Positions 35,104 to 46,422 are shown, numbered from the stretch's first letter. The stretch is DNA of 64,000 bases from Mermis nigrescens (GCA_036768485.1 JAVLUZ010000163.1:700635-764634), one strand, 5' to 3'. Made by a program: numbers and translations. The notes: generated from the sequence alone by a model not told the origin.

Positions 35104-36490
35104 TGTCATTGCATAAAACTTTAAAATTTAAAATTTGTTAGCTATAAGTCCAAGCCTCGTTTTTACTTACTATTCAAATCGATCCAGAATCTTTGAAATT
35201 TTCGCTATATTTTCTGCTGGACCAGAAGTTTTTGATTGTACAAGGACTTTCAGAAGAAAAAAAATTTTTAACATCATTATTCAGTTTTTTTCACAAAAAT
35301 TGTTAAAAATTTTGTCGTTTCGCGAATGATTTTTTTACAACAAGGCGATTTTCCGCTATATGACCGTAACAATCAATAATGACTTTTCTAGCAGATTTAC
35401 ATTTTTCAAATCTGTTAAAGCCATTTTAATCTAAATGTATATTTTCATCGGCGCTTCTTACCATAGCGATGTTTACGTAAGTGTATCTTTGTATGACATT
35501 TATGTATAAGATTTTTCATAGATAACATATAACTAAATTTATTCATTGATTATTGAGCTAGCCATTTTGAGACTGCCCGCCGCTCTTACAAAAGTCCTAT
35601 ACGACCCTGAATGTACATAAGTACGTAAATATGTTTGTACATTTACAAATGTATATAATTGTGGAATAGAGGTAGATACCTACTATTCTCCAATGCTATT
35701 AGATATATGTCGGATCTTGTGTTTTACTGGTTATTTTTTCGAATATTTACTCGTCCATCCGTTATTTGTTGATTCTTTTTTATTTTGATTTATTTTTGTT
35801 GACTTATAAAATGGTCAGTAGTCAAATTTGAGCGCAACATTCTATATGCTTTACGGACATTTCGCCCCCCCCCACAATTCGCCCCTCAGACTATTTCGAG
35901 ATCACACAATGGTCTTTAAACCCCATTGGGGGCGGGGCGGATTGTGTTGCCTAGACTGCTCAAGTCCACAAGTGCACCTGTCTTTGCATGTACGCAGCAG
36001 CCAAATTCTGAGGACCCACGGGGCTGATTCGCCTAAAATGCACCAAAATTTCAATCCTGGTGCGTCTATCGATTTTTTGGGGCTCCACCACACGTGGGCG
36101 TATCCTCCCAGAATTTCGGTAATGCCCATCTAATGGGCTCTACTAGGCTCTCTGAGATTCAGACCCTCACGTCTACCTGTGTAAGTATGTGAGTACATAT
36201 GTAGGTCTCTGAAACTGGCTTACAGTATACTCACACTTTACTGGTAACACGTGATCACTTCAACTTTATTTAAGTAAATATTTTTCGGCACTTCATCTCG
36301 AAATATTAATCATTTCTATCGAAGACAATAGTCTTCAAACGACATAAGGACTATTTCGAGATCAGTGCAATATTTAATGACCCTTTTTACGATTTTTTGT
36401 GATTTAAGCCCACCAGACCCCTCTCAGAATTCGGGTGTGATGGCTAATGCAAGCTCGCATAATATAATTCCGGCTTTCATAGGGCAACGC
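35104..36490. other. No gene seen; diverged hAT-MITE fragments
   Basis: The stretch 35860-36175 contains parts of the second hAT-MITE type (landmarks GGGCTGATTCGCCTAAAATG, GCACCAAAA, TATCGATTTTTTGGGG). Elsewhere AT-rich sequence without supported frames. Confidence 0.4.
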
Positions 36491-36498
36491 CTTGCAAG

Positions 36499-36757
36499 CA
36501 CACATGGGCGTGGGGGATTTGGGGGTATGCAGCCCCCAGAAGTTGAAATACTCCCTCCCCCAGAAATAGAAATATCCCCCAAGAATTCAATTTTTGAAAA
36601 TTCTTTGCATTTCTAGCAATTTTTGATGCCATTGGATAGTGCTTAATGAGAAACGTCGAATAATAGTGTTTTTTCGCTAACGACCACTTTTAAGACATTT
36701 TTCGACCTTCGAAAATTTTTTCACCTCCTTCCAGAATTTCGGTGCTGCCCACCTATG
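36499..36757 (-). mobile_element. hAT MITE, family A, 259 bp, perfect target duplication
   Basis: CTTGCAAG at 36491-36498 and 36758-36765. The reverse-oriented element starts CACACATGGGCG and ends GCCCACCTATG, with the family landmarks in order. The duplicated octamer is itself a palindrome. Confidence 0.92.
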
Positions 36758-37003
36758 CTTGCAAGCACACTTGGGCGTGAGGTGTTAGACCCCTCTCGAG
36801 AATCCGAACTCTCCCACCCGAAATCAATAGACCCCCAGAATTAAATTTTTATCATGTTCATTTCGATTTTTTGCCAATTTCGCATCACTTAGACCCCAGA
36901 ATTTGTTAAGTGCTCATGCATACTTGCAAACAACTACTGATGGTTTTGTATTTTGGGTATGCTAAAACAGACATAGGAATTCTGTAAATATTGTTAGCGG
37001 CCC

Positions 37004-37007
37004 NNNN
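37004..37007. other. 4-N ambiguity
   Basis: Four undetermined bases immediately outside the dyad array at 37031. Confidence 0.99.
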
Positions 37008-37030
37008 ACTGTAAAAAATGTTAGTAAAAC

Positions 37031-37180
37031 TAACCTGTTAAATGCAGGTTACGACTTAAGAAACCTGTTGCCAACAGGTTACAAAGCAAGATGTGGTAAT
37101 GCAGTTTAGGAAACCTGTGCTCAACAGGTTGAAGGAAACCGATGTCATAGCGTTTAAGCTAACCTGTTGGCAACGGGTTC
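37031..37180. repeat. Array of AACCTGTT dyads, left of the zinc-finger gene
   Basis: Four imperfect palindromes start at about 37032, 37062, 37112 and 37161. The best is AACCTGTTGCCAACAGGTT; others are AACCTGTGCTCAACAGGTT and AACCTGTTGGCAACGGGTT. The last three are spaced 49-50 bp. Sequence between dyads is not conserved, which points to selection for, or recent spread of, the short motif. A second array lies at 46097-46422, on the other side of the gene. Confidence 0.85.
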
Positions 37181-38205
37181 TACTTACCGAATGGTAAGCA
37201 GGTATAAATTTTTGAAGGTTAACAGAGCATTTGCAAATACTGTAGATTTAAAATGCTTATAACATTTTAATGCATCTTTTCATCGACTCAATCAATAATT
37301 ATCTATATCTGCATCGGTCTCTCGCTTCTGTCTAGTGTTACCTAATTACCTAATTGGTAGAAAACCGCCAAAAATTCGCCCGTTTGTCGGTTTTTATCTA
37401 TATTTGCCTAAACTTAAGTTATGGGTGGTACTTTGTTAAGGACTTCGTCGATTTTTCAGTTTCCTTTCGGCTTTTCAATTTTTGAGTCGTCAACAGTGCT
37501 TTCTGTCAAGCATGCGTACGTAGCGTATGTGTGTGTGTGTGTGGTGTTTTACTAAAATGGCTTGATTTAGCATTCTTTCTAGGACCTATTTTAGTACCTA
37601 TTAGGATAGAAAACTTTCTTTTCTAGAACGATTTTTTAAATTCCTGTAAATTACTCATAGTCTATAGTGCCATCGTAAAAGTCTAAAATTTTATTCGGCA
37701 CTTCTACAGAATAGTAACCTACGTTGTTAAAAAAATCAATAATAATTTACTTTATTTTTATCCTTAGGCTCAGGCTTAGTTTAGTGGCATTAGCTATTTA
37801 TGCATTGTTGGCTCTTAAATAGTAGAGGCCATCGCATTAAAAAATGTGACTATTGCAATTATTATTACCATTATCATTGTTGATGACGTCATAATCAGTT
37901 ACTATTCTGTAGAAGTACCTTTTATTCTATCTAGAATCAGCTAAGCCCGAGTTAATGAAAAATAATGCAGAAGACGACTTATGTACCTGTAGGAATGTCA
38001 AAATTGCTTAAGTAAGTCATAAGTAGGTAAGCATTGGTAAAATTGCGAGCTTCCGCAATACTTATTGATCGGACTTTCATAAAAATTTTTTCGCCTTTCT
38101 TTAATGTTTTCCGCACGTTTTGTAAAGAATTTGACTCTTATAACCCATTTTTATCCTTTTCTAAAGGGATCCGTTACCTAATTAATAAGTATAAGGTTTT
38201 GCATT
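37181..38205. promoter_or_regulatory. Probable upstream region of the zinc-finger gene
   Basis: About 1 kb between the dyad array and the first ATG. It has a GT microsatellite (about 37528-37544) but no supported frame. Promoter elements cannot be assigned by eye; the call rests on position. Confidence 0.3.
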
Positions 38206-39084
38206 ATGCACAGGATGGCTCCAATCGGATTGATTTGCAAAATATGTCACACTGCTGGCATCCATAAACATCGCATGCGAAGTCATTATGCAGTTAAACA
38301 CATGGGCACCAGCAGTTACCCATGCCCAGTCGCTAATTGTGATGCTACGTTTCCAAAATTATATTCTTGTGTGAGACATTTTGCCAGACATAAGGCTACT
38401 TTTCGTAGCAGCATTTCGCTGATTTGTCCACAATGTCCCAATGATCGTTTCTTAACTGTTAGAGCATTGCTACTACATCTGAGACAACTGCACCTTCGAC
38501 AGAATCACGAAATTGTAGACTGCATTTTTTCTTCATGTACGTTTAAAAGTAACATTATCAGCACATATGCGTCTCATTGTTCGCGTAATCATAGCCTTGG
38601 CGGAAGCGTTGTCCTAGAAGATATTAAAAGTAGATTTACGAATAGGGATAGCGTGACTGATTCGGTTAATGCGCATAACCTGAATGCTTCTGATATTTCT
38701 GACCTAAGTTTTGATGATACGGTTACTGGAACTTTTGTAGAAGAAAGCCAGAAACATGAATTTGGCTTTGAGGCAGATGTTGCACTATTCTTTTTGAAAA
38801 TGCAAATTATTTGGCATGTCCCGGAATCGAGCATTCAGGACATTTTTAGTACATTCGTCGAACTTCACCAAACGTCTAATCAGTTGGGCCAAACTATGTT
38901 GTCCAGTGGTGCTCTAAGTCAAAATGGGATAGCTGATATTTCAACTAATGAATCTGAGAGTTTTGTTCAGCAGAATGGCGACCATTTGACAGGTATCCTG
39001 CATCACAGCAGACCTCTGTGTTCAGCTTACCGTCGAAAACAGTACTTCACTAGGAAAATGCCTCATGTTGCACCAGGTACCAAA
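38206..39084 (+). CDS. C2H2 zinc-finger / SAMD3-like gene, exon 1
   Basis: Starts at ATG 38206 and stays open for 293 codons to donor GTAAAA at 39085, phase 0, which matches exon 2 at 40905. Four C2H2 fingers are visible within the first ~130 residues: CKIC...HYAVKH, CPVANC...HFARH, CPQC...HLRQLH and CIFSSC...HCSRNH, all with ~12-13 residues between the Cys and His pairs. A second region around residues 185-235 (DVALFFLKMQIIWHVPESSI, then VELHQTSNQL) matches a helix-rich segment known from multicopy zinc-finger proteins of sponges, cnidarians and fish. Those proteins are of unknown function and often treated as repeat-derived. If the donor is ignored, the frame would end at TAA 39108. Expected middle sequence of the family between this exon and exon 2 is not seen, so an exon may be missing or too short to detect. 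Confidence 0.75.
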
Positions 39085-40904
39085 GTAAAACAAACTGCAT
39101 ATGCATAAATGCACGAGAACAGTTTGTTGAGAATGTGGGTTTTATAAAATTGACAAACTTCAAAAATAAATTTTTTTCAATTTTCAAGTATTTCGAAAAG
39201 AACAAAAATGGAAGGTAGAAGCAAAATCATTTATTACGTTTCTTACAGGGAAGGTAGTAAATATCATACATGCACATAGGCAGGGGTGAGGGGGTATTAC
39301 TCCCACAGAAAGGTTTAAAAGGTACTGTCGAGCAGTTTGAGCCACAAATAGTGCGTTCTCGAGCGGTTTCGACGTAAAAATGATCAAAAACGCAACTTAC
39401 TGGATTTTACCCCCTCGTGACCCTAAAATTTCGATTTTAACCCTCCTTGGCCAACCTGACCTTGTTCATCTGTGGTACCTACCTATTGTAATCAGGAAAA
39501 TTTAAAAAATTCCCAAAGATTGCAAGAAGTGGGTCTGCGAATTTTAGTTTACTTTTAGCGTTATAATCATACATGCAACAGAAGGGATGTGGGATTCCCA
39601 ACCAAAGTTGGTCACCTTCCCACCCCCTTCCCCGATTTTTGGAAAAAAATTGTATTCTTCGGTCGTTTTAGGAATTTTAGGTTCGTTGGGGGTCGATTTT
39701 CCCCAACCCACCCACCCCCTTGCACAAGGTCAGAGTCGGCAGGGGGTGAAATCCCGAAAATCCAAAACAGTAAATGTAACGTTCGCGTTTTTTTGCTGTT
39801 TTAGCGATGAAAATGGTCAAAATAGCCTATAAAACGTTTTTTCAGGGTAATATCGCATTTTAAAAGTATTTTTAATCCATTTTGACTTTATTATATCACT
39901 TTAAGCACTAAAAAATGCAAAAATTTATCAATTTTGGGCGCTTTTTGAGTAAAAAGTACTTAGAATTACTAACGCCGGAAAATTTTGACATTTTTACGGC
40001 TTTTGACCTCAAAAATTTTGCAAAAAAACGTTTCATCAGCTCAAAATAGCCGGACAGTACCTGTCTGGCTAACCCTTCAGGGGGTTATACCCCCTCACCT
40101 CCTATGTGCATATGTGCCCCCTACCTCTCAAAATGGTTGAGGACCCCCACCCAAAATCTTGAACCATTAGGTATATGGCCCGAATGTCCTGCCCGTGCGC
40201 TGTGATGCTTTTTAATTCGATTAAATATGAATGAAGCAGATTTATTTTCTATGGCGAAGGTATATTTGCAGTTAATAAAATAATGTAATATCATAGATGC
40301 ACACGGCCAAAGGTTCTGGGAGGGGGTAAATCGGGTTTCCTTGAAGGGGGGGGGTGAATGAGTAATTTTTTACCTATTTAATGCTAAATTTTGACAAATT
40401 TGATACTTAATTCGTTTTATTTCATTCTTCATGAATATTTGTAGTTAAATTTGCATGAAAACAGTAGGGCGATTAAAGGACCTGCAACATAAAAAATATG
40501 CAAAATCATGGAAGATATTTGTCTAAATGGATAAATTGGACTGTCTACTGCTCGAATAGGTGCATCGCACTGCTTTTAAACTTATTTTGCTTTTTAAAGA
40601 AAATTCTAACTGCTAAGCTAAACAGAATATGTTAAATATTTGATATTTTTTGCTGATATTGTGCTTATCCAAAGGCAATATCATTCTGTTAGTTTCCCAG
40701 TCATAATGCTTGTCAGTAACAATAATGCTTAGTTGTTTAATTAGTTGTACACTAAATTTGTTCAGTTGACACAACACACAGTAACAGTTCATAGTTTAAA
40801 AGTGCAATAATTAGCTAGCTTGCTTGAGAGGTTGCTTTAGACGAGTACAAATAGGCAAAATACCGACTTTTTAGTTTCTAATTCGTTTATTTATCATTGC
40901 ACAG
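39085..40904. other. Intron 1, with repeats
   Basis: Contains G/C-rich repeat fragments at about 39270-40130 and the ~180-bp intron repeat (about 39720-39900; landmarks GGTCAGAGTCGGCAGGGGGT, ATAGCCTATAAAACG) that also occurs in introns 2 and 3. Confidence 0.5.
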
Positions 40905-43900
40905 ATAAATACTGGAAAACGTAGCCTTGCTCATCCTAATAATCCACCGGCTCAACGGAAAGTTGAAAAAAGCATGCATGGTGCAATCAATTTCCGTCCA
41001 AACTATCCTGTTGGCGAAGATATTCACAGTTCTAAGCGCCATAAAGCAGAATTAATTGCTTTAAGTATGTTTATGTTATTGCAAAGGAGCTGCATTCAGA
41101 TATGCACAGGGCATTGATGTAGGACAAAGAAAAAGCATAGGTGGAAAATAAGGCAAAGTTAAGTTAAAAATCTGAACTTTTATGCAAAATCGCTTTTTTC
41201 AACATTTATATCGCCTTTCACGGGCATTTTAGCCTCAACACCTGCTTCATAGATGCACAAGGTCAGGGTTGGCTCGGCATGGGGAAGGGGGTAAAATTTC
41301 AGAAATCCAAAACAATTAATTCAACGCTCACAATTTTTTGCTGTTTAAATTTCCACAAAGGTCAAAATACCCTATAAAACGTTTTTTCATGCTAATGTCG
41401 CATTTTTAGTCTATTTTGCAGTTTTAACACTAAAAATACAGAAATTTGTAAATGATTTGTTCTGAAGTGAAACTTTATTTTTAAGTGGGCAAGAGGAATA
41501 TTGATGTGGCAAAAGTTCGTCAGTTAATAGCACTATCTTTCGCACATCGTAGATACGAAATCTTGGATCAGATTGAAGATGATGCAGTTCCAGGCAAGCG
41601 ACGCTTCAAGCTCGTCCAGGAAATTTTATCTGATTGGCCTGCCCTCTCACAGCCGTCAGTGGTAGGCATTATTTTCTTCAAGTTTTATAGGTTATAATTT
41701 CTCAATTTTTTCTGGATATATACATGATCTTTGGAATTGCAATAAGGATTAATAGTTTATAAACATGCGCGGATTTAGAGGGGGCGGGGCGGCTGCCCAT
41801 TGTTGTCAAAAAAATACTTGTCTTAAAAAATAATTGTCATAAAAATACGCATCTTTTATGACAATTTTTCAAATTTTTCCGGCGCTTACGTCGAATGACG
41901 GATATTACTATCAAAAGACGGCAAAAAACCGCTACTTTAAGTATATTTAGTGAATTTTTTTGGACAATTCTTGGCACTTTTAGGGAAATTTGGGGTTCCA
42001 CTCCTCTGTCAGAAAATTCTGGATTTTCCACTGTTTATAAACTTTTGTTACATTTAGCGAAAAATTTCAGCTAATTCTGACTGTTACTTTTCTCAGACAT
42101 GAGAGAAAAAACAATATGCATATCCGCCTGTTTGCGATTTACATAGGTACTAAAATTTCGCAATTAGGTACTTCAAAAACGCTTGTAGATAGACAAAAAA
42201 ATGGTGTTTTTTATCGTTTCTCAATGAGCTCTATAATATTGGAGATCATACTTAAGTTTTCATCAGAGGGGTGAAAAATTTTCTGACTTTGGGAAATTGG
42301 TACGACCTACTTGGGTGGGGTGGGGTATCACCTATAGATGTTCAAGGTCAGGGTCGGCAGGGGGTGAAATCCAAAACATTAATTTAATGTTCGCGATCTT
42401 TTGCTGTTTAAACGATCAAAATGGTCAAAATAGCCTATAAATTGTTTTTTCGTGGTAATATCGCTTTTTTCAGTATTTTTAGTCAATCATGACGTTTTTA
42501 AAGCATTTTACTAGTCAATTTTATCACCCTCTATATGCATAAATGATATCCCTGTTCCCATGTTAAGTGTCTGATTATATTACAGCTTTATTTATGGCTC
42601 TTTTGATTTCAGGTAAAGGACGAGTTTCAACGCATTACTGGAACATCATTGGATAAAGAATGGTACAAGAACCTGGACGAAGTTGCTTCAACTATAATAT
42701 CAATTTACGCGACTAAGTCAAAAAAAGTAAGTTTTCTTGTCATCCTAGGCCCATCAATTCACAAATTTAGGGTCGACTCGACACCATAGATGGGCGGCAC
42801 CAAGGTTCTGGGGGATACAAAATTTTTTAAAGGTCAAAAAATGGTCTTAAAAATGGTGGTTTGACGAAAAAACACCATTTTTTAACGTTCCTCGTCAAGC
42901 TCTATCTATGTATTTGCATCAAAAAATCGCGAAAAAAGCAAAAAAACATTTTAAAAATTGAATTCTGGGCGGTATTGATGCGTATTTTGGTTTTAATGTT
43001 GGGTATTTGGAATTCCGGAGGGTGCATATCCCCTAAACCCCCTATGCCCAGGTATGGTCGACACCAGACATGCACGTGGGGGTTTGGGGGTCCTGACCCC
43101 CCCAGAATGGAAAAATGGAAAATTTTGTGGGGAAAATGAGGCAAAATGGAGGCCAAAAATGGATGAAAATTGAAAAATTTCTTTAAAAGTGCTTCAAATT
43201 GACCAGAAACTGTGTAATAACGTAGTTTTAACGCTATTTTAGCGCTTATTCCAATTTTTGAGGTCATTTTGGCCCAAAAAAGCTCAATTTTTGACCCCCC
43301 CCCAGATCGGCCATGCTGTGCACCTATGGTCGACACCATACGTGGGCAGCAAGAAAATTCTGGGGGATGCAAGATTTTTTTGAAGGTCAAAAAATGGCCT
43401 TAAAAATGGTGGTAGGGCGATAAAAACACCATTTTTCGACGTTTCTCATCAAGCACTATCCATTGGCATCAAAAAATTGCGAAAAAACCGCAAAAAATTT
43501 TCAAAAATTGAATTCTGGGGGGGTATTTTGGTTTCTGGGGGTGCATACCCCCCCAAACCCCCTCCCCACGCCCAGGTGTGGTCGACACTCGACAGGAGGA
43601 GTTGATTTTTAAGTTATTTTACACACTTTTGGACGCTTTCTTAGTAAGTATGGTGCTAAATTATTAATCCGACGAACTTTTGTCCTCAGAAATGAAGCAA
43701 AAATGTGCTCTTAGCTGAAAATCGCCTGTCAGTACCTGTCTGATCTGACCCTTCAGTATGTAATAACAAATTATTTGCCTGTGTAACTAAACACTTTATA
43801 TACTTTATAACATTTGGTCTTATTTTCCTAATTCACGCATTCTAAACTCATAGAATTCGCGTCAAAATCTTGTTAATTATTTTCCATCAGAATTTCGGTG

Positions 43901-45784
43901 ATTTATCGAAAAAGGATACCATCGAGTTACGTGATTTAGCTGTCAAAGCAATACCAGCCTTGCTGTTTGAAGCGCCTTCGTTCCTGCGGTATTTCGATGT
44001 AAGCTGCTGTCATAGTTCATTTAATTATATGCTTAATTTTTTCATTAGGTATGTAGCTAAAGTGACCAGAGATTTTCCATTTTTACTATTAACCCCATTT
44101 ATTTAGAAAGTATTTTATCGTGGACGAAAACTGAAGCATCTCTTGATTTCGACTCTTACGATCAGAAAGGTGTTAAGAATGACTGAATAAGATTTATTGC
44201 ATAACACAGTTACTTTTAAGTGTTTGTATGCATTTTCAGGTGTGATGAACATGAAATTCTTAAAAAAAGCAGATTTTCAAGAAGGATTAAAGTAAATTCG
44301 AATATTTTCTGGATTTCTTACGATTTTTGATGAAGCAGGATTAGAAAAATGTTAGAAAGTCGTTTTTAACTTACATCCATCACATCGATCTTTTCTTGCT
44401 GCACTGAGCACAACCATAGGTGGACAACAGCACCAAAATTCTGGGAGGTGCAAGACTTTTTAAAGGTAAAAAAATGGTCTTAAAAACCATGGTATGGCGA
44501 AAAACACCATTTTTCGACGTTTCTCATATAGCACTATTCATTGGCATGAAAAAATCGCGAAAAAATTTTTTCACAAATTACGTAGATACCATGGGTGAGC
44601 GGGCAGTGCCAAAATTCTGGGGGTGCAAGTTTTTTAAAGGTCAAAAAATGGTTTTAAAAATGATGATACCTATGGCAAAAAAAGCCATTTTTTGATGTTT
44701 CTCATCCAGTACTATCCATTGGCATCAAAAAATCGCGAAAAAACAAAAACCTTTCAAAAATTGAATTTTGGGGGTATTCTGGTTTTCATGTTGGGTATTT
44801 GGCCTTCTGGGGGGTGACCCCCATGCCCACGTGTGATGGATACTTATTAAAATAGCGATAAGGGCAAGGCTGCATTAGTTGACAATTTTTTGTCAATGTT
44901 AAGGCTTTTACTCGAACATTGCAATTTTATTTTGTGTTAAACACCTTACCAAGTTACCCTTTCCCTCAATATTTTCTCCTTTATTATTCTGATAGTTTGA
45001 CTACACGTAGACTTGGAGATCAGACACGCACATGTGGTGGTTTGGGGTCTCTAGGCCCACAGATTGGGAAAATTAGAAATTTTCTGGGCAAAATGAAACA
45101 AAACAAAGGCCAAGAAATTGATTAAAAATGAAAATTTTCTTCGAAAGTGCTTGTAATTGACGAGAAACTGTTTAAAGGCATAGTTCTAACCATACATGGG
45201 CAGCGACCAAATTCTGGGGGGTCCGATGGAGCAAAAATGCTAAAAATAGCACCAAAAATCCAATTTTGGGGTCTATCGATTTTGGGGGGTCCAGTCCAGA
45301 CCCCCTCCCTACGCCCATCTAACCCCTGGTCCCCTTCAGATCGGCCGTGGTTTGCATCTCTGATGGAGGGAGACGCTCATAATCCTTGAAAAGCGCAGAA
45401 TTAAATTTATATTTTGTTTGTTTTTGCTTGAAGGAAGGAGTCGACCTAGCGGATATAATGCCAAAGGACGATGATGGCGACGTAAACGCTTTTGTTGCGC
45501 TCATTGGACTACCAGGTGACCGGCACCTGAAAGTAATTGTGGCCGAACGTAGCTTGCTTCTCGAATACATTGAGACGCTGAATGAAGCCGTGATGTATAT
45601 GTTAGCGTATCACTATGTACTTAATCTTGAATATTCTTCACCATTATCATTTGAATTTATGCAACGTGCGATTCTGCGTATAGGCTTGTTTGATAAAAAC
45701 CGAATAGAAAGGTGGCTACTTTGTTACGAATTGTCGGAGTTGATATGTGATGCGTTTAACCATAGGTATTCTCAATCGTTTTAA
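40905..45784 (+). CDS. C2H2 zinc-finger / SAMD3-like gene, exons 2-6
   Basis: Five exons give one open frame of 302 codons plus stop: 40905-41064, 41486-41661, 42613-42726, 43891-43998 and 45434-45784. Acceptors are CATTGCACAG, TATTTTTAAG, TTGATTTCAG, TTTTCCATCAG and TTTGCTTGAAG; donors GTATGT, GTAGGC, GTAAGT, GTAAGC. Exon 2 ends one base into a codon and exon 3 completes it (ATG); all other joints are phase 0, strong support for the model. The product resembles the C-terminal half of the proteins annotated as sterile-alpha-motif-domain-containing protein 3-like: NFRPNYPVGEDIHSSKRHKA, then DVAKVRQLIALSFAHRRYEI, ILSDWPALS, DEFQRITGT and a final segment with LLEYIETLNEAVMYMLAYHY. Molecular function of the family is unknown. 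With exon 1 the protein would be about 595 residues. No disabling mutations were seen, so it may be active. Confidence 0.75.
41259..41430 (+). repeat. Intron repeat, copy 2
   Basis: Starts near GATGCACAAGGTCAGGGT and includes AACGCTCACAATTTTTTGCT and CCTATAAAACGTTTTTTCAT. Same order and orientation as at 39720-39900 and 42337-42510, each copy in a different intron of the same gene. Confidence 0.75.
41764..42033. mobile_element. hAT MITE, 270 bp, perfect 8-bp target duplication
   Basis: TTTATAAA at 41756-41763 and 42034-42041. Starts CATGCGCGGATTTAGAGG and ends CTGGATTTTCCACTG, so the outer inverse repeat is CA(T/G)NNNCGGAT-like. It lies in intron 3 of the SAMD3-like gene and is related to 14741-15267 and 47692-47861. 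Confidence 0.88.
42337..42510 (+). repeat. Intron repeat, copy 3
   Basis: Landmarks TTCAAGGTCAGGGTCGGCAG, AATGTTCGCGATCTTTTGCT and ATAGCCTATAAATTG in the order of copies 1 and 2. In intron 3, downstream of the hAT MITE. Confidence 0.75.
42785..43056 (+). mobile_element. Serial hAT MITE 1 of 3 (family A)
   Basis: Starts CATAGATGGGCGGCACC, ends CCTATGCCCAGGTATG, family A landmarks inside. Left octamer CTCGACAC (42777-42784) and right octamer GTCGACAC (43057-43064) differ at one base. In intron 4 of the SAMD3-like gene. Confidence 0.9.
43065..43328 (+). mobile_element. Serial hAT MITE 2 of 3 (family C)
   Basis: Starts CAGACATGCACGTGGGGG, ends CCATGCTGTGCACCTATG; the interior (GGAAAAATGGAAAATTTT, GCTTCAAATTGACCAG, GGTCATTTTGGCCC) is unrelated to family A. 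Flanked by GTCGACAC at 43057-43064 and 43329-43336. The same family occurs at 54627-54874 and in parts at 45020-45180, 54055-54350 and 60774-61200. Confidence 0.9.
43337..43580 (+). mobile_element. Serial hAT MITE 3 of 3 (family A)
   Basis: Starts CATACGTGGGCAGCAAG and ends CCACGCCCAGGTGTG, flanked by GTCGACAC at 43329-43336 and 43581-43588. A second family A copy only 280 bp from the first, with different point changes. Confidence 0.92.
44410..44840 (+). mobile_element. hAT MITE family A, partly duplicated
   Basis: Two successive family A starts (ACCATAGGTGGACAACAGC at about 44413 and ACCATGGGTGAGCGGGCAG at about 44588) precede a single tail ending ATGCCCACGTGTGATGG. The second copy appears inserted in, or recombined with, the first. 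In intron 5 of the SAMD3-like gene. Confidence 0.65.
45020..45330 (+). mobile_element. hAT MITE families C and B, adjacent
   Basis: About 45020-45185 is a shortened family C copy (landmarks AAATGAAACAAAACAAAGGCC, TGACGAGAAACTG). At about 45191-45317 follows family B: CATACATGGGCAGCGACC, CAAAAATGCTAAAAATAGCA, TTGGGGTCTATCGATTTTGG, CTACGCCCATCTA. It lies just upstream of the acceptor of exon 6, in intron 5. Confidence 0.65.
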
Positions 45785-46095
45785 TTGCTCAAGTTATGAA
45801 TTTTTACGGAGTCGAGCTTTGATTTAACTTGCGCCTTGCTTTTATCCTCGAGTTTTTCTCGTCATTCTTTAGTGTTTTCTGTGCAATAATGTCAGTTTTA
45901 TCCGACTGATCTGTTGTTCTTTATGACTGCTAAAATAAATGTACAATTATGTCTGTACCCATAATCGGAAAACTTACTGACGGCTTTGTATGTGTGTAAA
46001 GCTAACAGAATTCTGGTTGAAACTCGTTGATAAGCCACTTTCTACTGAGAGGTAGTACCAAAATGAAATTCGAAAAGCTCGTCCAGATAAAAAGT
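45785..46095. other. 3' flank of the SAMD3-like gene
   Basis: Non-coding, likely including the 3' untranslated region. An AAATAAAT run at about 45932 is a possible polyadenylation signal, 150 bases after the stop. Confidence 0.4.
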
Positions 46096-46096
46096 T

Positions 46097-46422
46097 GCAG
46101 GTTGGTAAAACCAGTTGACAGTAAGTACGTAAAGCTAGTAGGGAACAGGTGTGTGAAGCCCTCTAATATCAGGTTGGTAAAACCTGTTAGCATTAGATCC
46201 ATATAATCTGAAAAGGATAGGTTTAGCTAACCCGTTAATTGCTGGTTTATATAACCTGTTTACAATAAGTGAGGAAAACTGCAAAGAACGGGTTTAACAA
46301 ACCCGTTGACTACGGGTTGGGAGAAATTGTTGAAAACAGGTTGACAAAACCTGCAACCAACGGGTTGGCTGAATTAGTTATCATCGGTGCAATTTTGGTA
46401 ATCTGTTGCCAACGGGTTTGAG
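46097..46422. repeat. Array of AACCTGTT/AACCCGTT dyads, right of the gene
   Basis: At least seven half- or full dyads: GCAGGTTGGTAAAACCAGTT (46097), CAGGTTGGTAAAACCTGTTA (~46170), AGGTTTAGCTAACCCGTT (~46218), CGGGTTTAACAAACCCGTTG (~46289), ACAGGTTGACAAAACCTG (~46335) and CTGTTGCCAACGGGTTT (~46402). Both inside-out (AGGTT..AACCT) and outside-in (AACCTGTT..AACAGGTT) orders occur. Same half-sites as 37031-37180. Confidence 0.85.

Noticed and set aside
42902..43390. 162-residue minus-strand frame
   Set aside because: It spans three consecutive hAT MITEs and their target octamers; translation of repeats.
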